Source: Psoroptes ovis
Taxonomy: Eukaryota > Arthropoda > Arachnida > Sarcoptiformes > Psoroptidae
NCBI GenBank assembly: GCA_002943765.1
Contig: PQWQ01000027.1
Span: forward strand, 1 to 64,000
DNA: 64,000 nt
Direction of reading: 5' to 3'
The notes under the pieces were generated by a model that was not told the DNA's origin, did no database searches, and worked only from the letters and a program-made list of their open reading frames with translations. Position 1 is the stretch's first letter, and the number at the start of each line of letters is the position of its first letter. The translations under genes were made by a program, and so were the position numbers. This document shows, in pieces, positions 58,701 through 64,000 of the stretch.

Positions 58701-61700
58701 ATTCATGTTTCCCTAGGGTTAATTTTCTCTGTGTACCTAATATCACATTGTTAGCATTGATTTTCGGTGAATAATGATTTCTATCGGTCTATTTCTATGG
58801 TCCAAAACACTTGTCAATTTTAAATATTTTCCAAAACTTGTTTCAGTGTTTTTTATTTAGAAAAATTGAATTAAAAATTAAAAAATCACTCAAAATTAAT
58901 AAATGTTTCTTGTCTCTTGCAAAATATCGTAAGCTTATAGGCTATGAAATATTGCAAAAAAAAAAAAAAAAATTAGAATCGATTCACTTGTTGAAATCGG
59001 TTGAAAACGATTTCTTAATGCGCAAAAACACACTCATAACCAGAAAATTTCATTTGAAAAATATTAAATATTAAATTCCGGATGTTTTTGAAGACAAAAT
59101 TTTGTATTTATTTATTTATTTTTCCAAATATATTTCCAATTCGGCTGATAAAATTAATAACAATTTTGTTGATAACAAATTTTCCAAGTATTTACTTTAT
59201 TTTTCGTCTTTTTTATCATCATCACAAATAATAATGATGATGATGATGGACTAGTATGTCCACATTCCATTTCAAGTGTTTTTTGATTTGATTTTTTTGA
59301 TTTTCAATTGCATTATTTTGACCTTAATAAAGATAAATTTAATAAATGATAATGATTATCAATTTGAAATATTGAAGGTTGTCCAGAAAGTTTTGGCCAA
59401 TTTTCATATGGCAACTCTCGATTGATTAAGCCGAATGAACTTTTCGGACAACCATCTATTAATATTTTTTTTTCTTCTCTGTTTAATTCGATAAATATTT
59501 GTGTATTTCTTATCACTTCTTTGAAATTCTTTAATATTTTTTTCAAATGGAAAAATATTGAAGAATAATTCTTTTAATTATGTCCAATTATCGACCGAAA
59601 AAAGAAACACTTATTTAGTGACTAAATCAAATAAAATAAATAAATTTCTCTCGTTAATAATCATCATTTGAAAAATTCAATTCAGTCAAATAGATTGTTA
59701 TAAACAGATTTTTTCATTTTTTTTTATTAATTCAATTCATTTCATTGAAAATAAATCTTTAAATAATAAATGTGTGTGTGTGTAACACAGCATGTGATCA
59801 TCACTAATATATTAGGTTGACCGAAAAGTTTATTCCGCTTAATCAATAGAATTGCCCATAAAAATCGGCCAGAACTTTTCGGACAACCTTATATATCTTG
59901 TTCAATAAAATATGATTAAATATTGAATTTTCTTAAGAAAATATTTCTCACATGGACATCCACTTTATCATTCTTGTCCATTATTGACCATATTTTCATT
60001 TTACATGAAATATTTCAAATGTTTATGATGATTACTGTTGTTGTTTATTACAATTACACATCTCGAAACAAATCGAAATGAATATTATATTAACCAAAGA
60101 GAGAAAATAAGAAAAATAAATGGTTGTCCGGAAAGTTTTGGCCGATTTTTATCAACAACTCTATTGATTAATCGGCAAGAACTTTTCGGACAACACTACA
60201 ATAAAATCAAACATTGATTAAATATTTTTTTTTCAAAAATAACATCCAAGGCGGCTTTATGGTTTTATGTGTAATAATAATAATAATGATAATAATACAA
60301 AGAACACACAAATTTTTTCTTTTCTTTGACCGCGTGAATCCATTGAAAAATTCTTAAGAAGTAAAAAAACAGGAGAAAAAAGACAAAACTATTTAGGTTG
60401 TCCGTAAAGTTCTAGCGGATTTTCATGTGGCAACTCTATTGATTAAGCCGAATGAACTTTTCGGACGACCTAAAATTTAATTTCTAAGGTGTGTGAATTC
60501 TTCTTCTTCTTCATCATCTTATCCTCCATGAACATGTGTTTATTTATTAGTATGTGATTTGCTATTTATTATCGATCATTAATGCCGCCGACATTCAAAA
60601 TTTGAAAATACCTGCACAATGAATGAATCCATATACAAGGTTAATATATCATTAAATAATAAATTGTTGTACAAATTGTTTAGAATGATGTATTTAAGGT
60701 TGTCAGAAAAGTTTTGGCCGATTTTTCAATCATTTTCTACCGGATATAATCGGCAAAAACTTTCCGGACAACCTAATATCCCCTCTGCTATAATTCATTC
60801 CTTCGGAAAACAAAAAAAAAAAAAAATTCATTAATCTCAAATTAAGCCACTAATGAAGGAATATTAATTCAAAATATTAATGTTCGGGAATCTCTGTTTC
60901 TGTTCGGTGATTAGAAATTATCAATTAATCAATGCACACATACATTCATAGATTTGATTTGAATTTTTGACTTTGATTCATTTTTGAAAATTCAAGTATT
61001 CAATCACAAACTTGATTTGAAGCTATCAATCAATGAAAATTTTTGCATTCATTCGTCTTTGTATTCTTGCAAATAAATAAAGAAATAAAAATCGTGATTA
61101 AAGTTGAATAAAAAGTCAAAATGAAATAAGAAATTGAAATGGAATGATTCACGTTTAATATGTTTCTCATAGAAAACAAAATATTTATTATTCATTGTTA
61201 AAAACACAAAATATTAAACAATACAATAATCATAATAATACAAGATTTTTAAGTTTTAATTCGTAGTTTTAAAATTAATTTTCATAGTTTTCAAGTTGAT
61301 TTTCGTAGTTTTGAATACAATTTTAAACCGTAAAATTACGAAATTCAATTCAAAAACTATGAAAATTAATTTCAAAACTCTGAATTAAAATTTGAAAACC
61401 CTTGTAACAATAATTTTAATTTTGCTTTCTTTTCCCTTAGTATTTTTTCGACAAATATTAACAATATCACATTCAGATTTTCATCGAATGTTTTCCGAAA
61501 CATATGGCATATTATATGATCGTCATTCATATATATTCAATGAATTATTTTATAATTTGGAATATTATTATAATAATGGTAAAATTAATTTGGATAAAAT
61601 AATGGAAGAATTTTTTAATCAATTATATAAGAAAATATTTGAAGAATTGAATACACAATACGTATTCGATGATCGTTATTTGAATTGTACCGTAGAACAT

Positions 61701-63490
61701 ATGGAAGAAATGATGCCATTCGGTGAGTTGCCGAAGAAATTAATCATACAAATTCGGCGATCATTCATCGCCATTCGAACATTCGTTCAATCATTAAGTT
61801 ATTGTAGTGATATTTTAAAGACTATTGCAGAGGTAAGAGGTCATTTCAATGATTTTAACTATGGATTAATTCAATTCTATTTCAAATCCAATGCAAATTG
61901 CAGCTATCAATAAGTTCAACATGTGAAAATCATCTTAAATCGATCGGATATTGTTACAACAATAGCCCTTGTCATTCGTCATCCATCAATAAAATATGTC
62001 AATCAACTTGTATTGAACATATTGAATCAGCTTGTTTATATAATCAAAATAATTATAATTTTCAATTAAATAATCTGAATAAAGAATGGAATAAATACCT
62101 TAATGATATGATACGTTTAGCTAGTCGACTAAAAACATCATTCAATATTGAACATATTGTCAGTCCAATACATATACAAATATCGGATGCAATTATGAAT
62201 TTTCAAGAAAATGGACGTACCATATCACAAAGGGTAAGGGTTTGGAACCTATTAAAATAATTTGATTTAATGAAATTTTTCCATTCCGTTCGATTCCATT
62301 AGTTATTCAATAAATGTGGACGTCCAACCACACATCGTAAACGTGAAAAACGTCATGAACTTTCAGAATTCCAGAACAATAATGGTGATAAGCGTTTTCA
62401 TCATCAGAACTATAGTCCTCAAAAACCCCAACAACCACAACAACATTCAATAATGAATCCATATCAATCGATGAATCATCAAATATCCAGGCAATCATCA
62501 TCATCATCATCGCAACAACAACACCAGCAGCAGCCACAGCAACAAAATATTGACAGCATAATTGATTCAATGACTGCTGAATTTAAAACATTGAAAAATT
62601 TTTGGTCAAATTTGCCAAAAAAGCTGTGTTCAAATTACAATAACAATATGAATTGTATTTCAAATCAAACAATTCGGTATGTGTTTAATGTGATTGTACA
62701 CAGCCAAAAATATTAAGGCTGTCCTCAAAGTTTTTGCCGGTTATATCGTAGAAAATAATTGGATAATCGGCAAAAACTTTTTGGACAGCCTAATATTCAA
62801 TTTCATAATTAACAATTTCGTAATTTCTTAATTCCACTAATTGATTTTCGTTTCTTCCATAAAACACAGAAATTCAAACGAACAACAAAATTATCGTGAT
62901 CGAAACAATGTCGAAATCATCAATCAACAAATTTCTACGCTAAATTTGATTTCATTCAATTTGAATAAAGCATATAACGGGCTGGATGTCGATTTTGACA
63001 GTAATTGTATGTAATTAATTGATTATTTGCAAAAAACAGATGTTTAATCGAATTCTTTCTTTGATCAAAAACAGCTGATCAAGCCGATAATGGTGCACCG
63101 ATCGATGATGAATTAGCGGACGATGGAAGTGGTTTTCATGAATCTTCTGGTCATCAAAATATTGATGATGATGATAATTCGAATGAAGGAAGTGGATCGA
63201 CAATCAATCAACAGCAATCATCATCGATTTTCAATGAAAATTCATTCGATAATATCGATACTAATAATCATAATAATCGTATGAATCAATCAACAAATAG
63301 CGATATTCGATTCGATGATCAATCGGAATCATCAACGATCTCATCACCTTCTACTACATCAAAAATATTGACACTAGATGTAGCCAAGACTATAACATCA
63401 TCATCAAGGTCTACAACCTTAATCATCAACGATATTGATCAAATGTTATTTTGGCTAATGTTTCATGTATCAATTTTATTATTAATGTGA
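55760..63490 (+). CDS. glypican, GPC4/6 (Dlp-like) class
   Basis: Six exons: 55760..56183, 61441..61832, 61904..62233, 62303..62676, 62870..63006, 63075..63490; 690 aa. Glypicans are GPI-anchored heparan sulfate proteoglycans shaping Wnt, Hh and BMP signalling. The signal sequence is probably at 38-75 (LTLLLSSIITVSIYSSSLFP); translation may instead begin at 55871. The alpha-helical core matches GPC4/6: MFSETYGILYDRHSYIFNEL, MPFGELPKKLIIQIRRSFIA, KEWNKYLNDMIRLASRL and SPIHIQISDAIMNFQENGRT. A furin-like REKR site lies in exon 4. Ser-Gly attachment sites are DDGSGF and NEGSGS after KAYNGLDVDFDSN, and a hydrophobic C-terminus (MLFWLMFHVSILLLM) fits a GPI signal. Oddities are a missing CCTxxME block near the N-terminus, a missing CWNG block, and a 5,257-bp first intron. 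Confidence 0.92.
56213..56290 (-). mobile_element. palindromic MITE, subfamily B, glypican intron 1
   Basis: AGGTTGTCCGAAAAG, reversed centre CGGCTTAATCGATAGAGTTG, right end TTTTCGGACAATCTAATA. Only 30 bp downstream of the exon 1 donor. Confidence 0.9.
57475..57553 (+). mobile_element. palindromic MITE, subfamily B, glypican intron 1
   Basis: TTAGGTTGTCCGTAAAG, centre TGGCAACTCTATTCGGATTA, right end TTTTCGGGCAACCTAA. Confidence 0.9.
58033..58109 (+). mobile_element. palindromic MITE, subfamily B, glypican intron 1
   Basis: GATTGTCCGAAAAG, centre GTGGCAACTCTCGATTGATT, right end CTTTTCGGACAACCTTAATA. Confidence 0.9.
58268..58383. repeat. CAGGGTTT palindromic repeat copy, in glypican intron
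   Basis: Begins AGGTTTCAAGTTTTAATTC and ends ACTTGAAACCCTG before TA. The arms contain AAAACTACGAAAATTAATTT. It is in glypican intron 1. Confidence 0.85.
59377..59453 (+). mobile_element. palindromic MITE, subfamily B, glypican intron 1
   Basis: AGGTTGTCCAGAAAG, centre ATGGCAACTCTCGATTGATT (shares CTCGATTG with the copy at 58033), right end TTTTCGGACAACC. Confidence 0.9.
59814..59889 (-). mobile_element. palindromic MITE, subfamily B, glypican intron 1
   Basis: TTAGGTTGACCGAAAAG, reversed centre CCGCTTAATCAATAGAATTG, right end TTTTCGGACAACCTTATA. Confidence 0.88.
60122..60194 (+). mobile_element. palindromic MITE, B/A hybrid, glypican intron 1
   Basis: GGTTGTCCGGAAAG with B centre CAACAACTCTATTGATTAAT but a right arm CGGCAAGAACTTTTCGGAC like subfamily A. 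Apparently recombinant or intermediate. Confidence 0.85.
60394..60471 (+). mobile_element. palindromic MITE, subfamily B, glypican intron 1
   Basis: TTAGGTTGTCCGTAAAG, centre GTGGCAACTCTATTGATTAA, right end TTTTCGGACGACCTAAA. Only about 200 bp from the hybrid copy at 60122. Confidence 0.9.
60696..60774 (+). mobile_element. palindromic MITE, subfamily A, glypican intron 1
   Basis: AAGGTTGTCAGAAAAG, centre TTTTCTACCGGATATAATCG, right end TTCCGGACAACCTAATA. Confidence 0.88.
61241..61404. repeat. CAGGGTTT palindromic repeat copy, beside glypican exon 2
   Basis: Long-form copy in the last 200 bp of glypican intron 1; its right end is 36 bp from the exon 2 acceptor. The left end is CAAGATTTTTAAGTTTTAAT and the right end AATTTGAAAACCCTTG. 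Confidence 0.8.
62715..62792 (-). mobile_element. palindromic MITE, subfamily A, glypican intron 4
   Basis: AAGGCTGTCCTCAAAG, reversed centre GGTTATATCGTAGAAAATAA, right end TTTTTGGACAGCCTAATA. It makes up about 40% of this 193-bp intron. Confidence 0.88.
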
Positions 63491-63800
63491 AACATATTTA
63501 AATTGGAAAATTTTCAAATTTTCAATTTCAATAACCCTTTACTTGTGTTATAATGTTTGATTTTTTCAAATGATTTTTGCTGTGATTTGTTGTATTGACT
63601 GTACTACTACTTGTATTAATCAAATATAATGTAATGTATTAATAATTCATTTTAAAAAGCTGTAAAATGCTATATTTTTGTATAAATATTTTCATAATTT
63701 CATGAATTTGTGATTAATTATATTTCTGATCTTCTTCATTATCAATAAAACACGTGTTTGGTCATTTTTTAGACGAAATTCACCATGTAATTCGATTGAA
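63491..63800. other. convergent 3' region after glypican
   Basis: AT-rich 3' UTR sequence with AATAAAACACG near 63745, a probable poly(A) signal. No coding sequence or mobile repeat was seen. Confidence 0.5.
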
Positions 63801-64000
63801 TTAGACATTAATCAGGCTAACAACACGATACAGTTCATCGAAACGATAAATTTGTCTAAGAAAATAGTCGCCATAACGTGGAGCCACTTTGGTATCGGCA
63901 ATATGTATCATTTCCTAATTTCCAATCGGTAATAATAAGGTAGGGTTAAAGTTAAATTAATTAATTTAATCACTAATCAAATGATACTGACCTTATCAAT
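63801..64000 (-). CDS. 3' end of an unidentified gene (partial)
   Basis: The minus-strand last exon, 63801..63914, encodes EMIHIADTKVAPRYGDYFLR then QIYRFDELYRVVSLINV and stop. It is preceded by an AATTAG acceptor. A further exon end, 63992..64000 (codons for Ile-Asp-Lys before a GTCAGT donor), reaches the window edge; the 77-bp intron keeps frame. Codon use and splice sites look real, but I cannot name the family from about 40 residues. Confidence 0.6.

Larger units (their letters stand above)
56184..61440. other. glypican intron 1, repeat-filled
   Basis: 5,257 bp, about 50-fold longer than most introns here. It contains eight MITEs (56213, 57475, 58033, 59377, 59814, 60122, 60394, 60696), two copies of the second palindromic family (58268, 61241), a poly-T run at about 57397-57422 and a GAT/ATC trinucleotide palindrome at 57617-57656. 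The intron ends in a good pyrimidine tract (CTTTCTTTTCCCTTAG). No nested gene was found. Confidence 0.75.

Overview
The window looks like nuclear DNA of a small-genome arthropod, most likely an astigmatid mite (house-dust, storage or scab mite group). It is very AT-rich. Its protein-coding genes have short introns (about 55-210 bp, GT-AG), products rich in Asn, Gln and Ser tracts, and clear animal-only orthologs: striatin, NCK, glypican, CUL4 and a spaetzle-type cystine-knot ligand, the last pointing to arthropods. The species assignment is an inference; no mitochondrial or rRNA marker is present.

Layout. Positions 1-1700 are a satellite of 44-bp units with two interleaved monomer types. Positions 1.7-20.4 kb are a gene desert with 18 copies of a roughly 78-bp palindromic, TA-flanked MITE, 3 copies of a second palindromic repeat, microsatellites and several perfect hairpins. 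Positions 20.4-52.5 kb are a dense gene core: NBAS/Sec39-like (+), an unrecognised small gene (-), urocanate hydratase UROC1 (+), RNASEH2B (-), MGME1 (+), CUL4 (+), COX5B (-), PSMB2 (+), striatin (-), a one-finger C2H2/AT-hook protein (+), dolichol kinase DOLK (-), NCK adaptor (+), importin-5 IPO5 (-) and a spaetzle-like ligand (-). Positions 52.5-63.5 kb are again MITE-rich and hold a glypican gene (+) whose 5.3-kb first intron carries ten repeat insertions. The window ends inside the 3' part of an unidentified minus-strand gene.

Neighbouring genes are not functionally linked as in an operon. They are often paired head-to-head (small gene/UROC1, RNASEH2B/MGME1, COX5B/PSMB2, striatin/C2H2, DOLK/NCK) or tail-to-tail (NBAS/small gene, UROC1/RNASEH2B with a 13-bp CDS overlap, CUL4/COX5B, PSMB2/striatin, C2H2/DOLK, NCK/IPO5). 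Two of the head-to-head promoters share a similar block of about 36 bp, and three intergenic regions carry CTCF-like motifs. Exon joins were worked out by hand from splice consensus, reading frame and conservation with known families; all the multi-exon models keep frame.

The most unusual material is the repeat landscape: MITE subfamilies that segregate by region, a second TA-flanked palindromic family sitting in introns, and a piggyBac-like 96-bp element. Among genes, the notable items are the shortened NBAS, a glypican lacking its usual N-terminal cysteine motif, and a possible membrane-anchoring alternative exon of the spaetzle-like gene.
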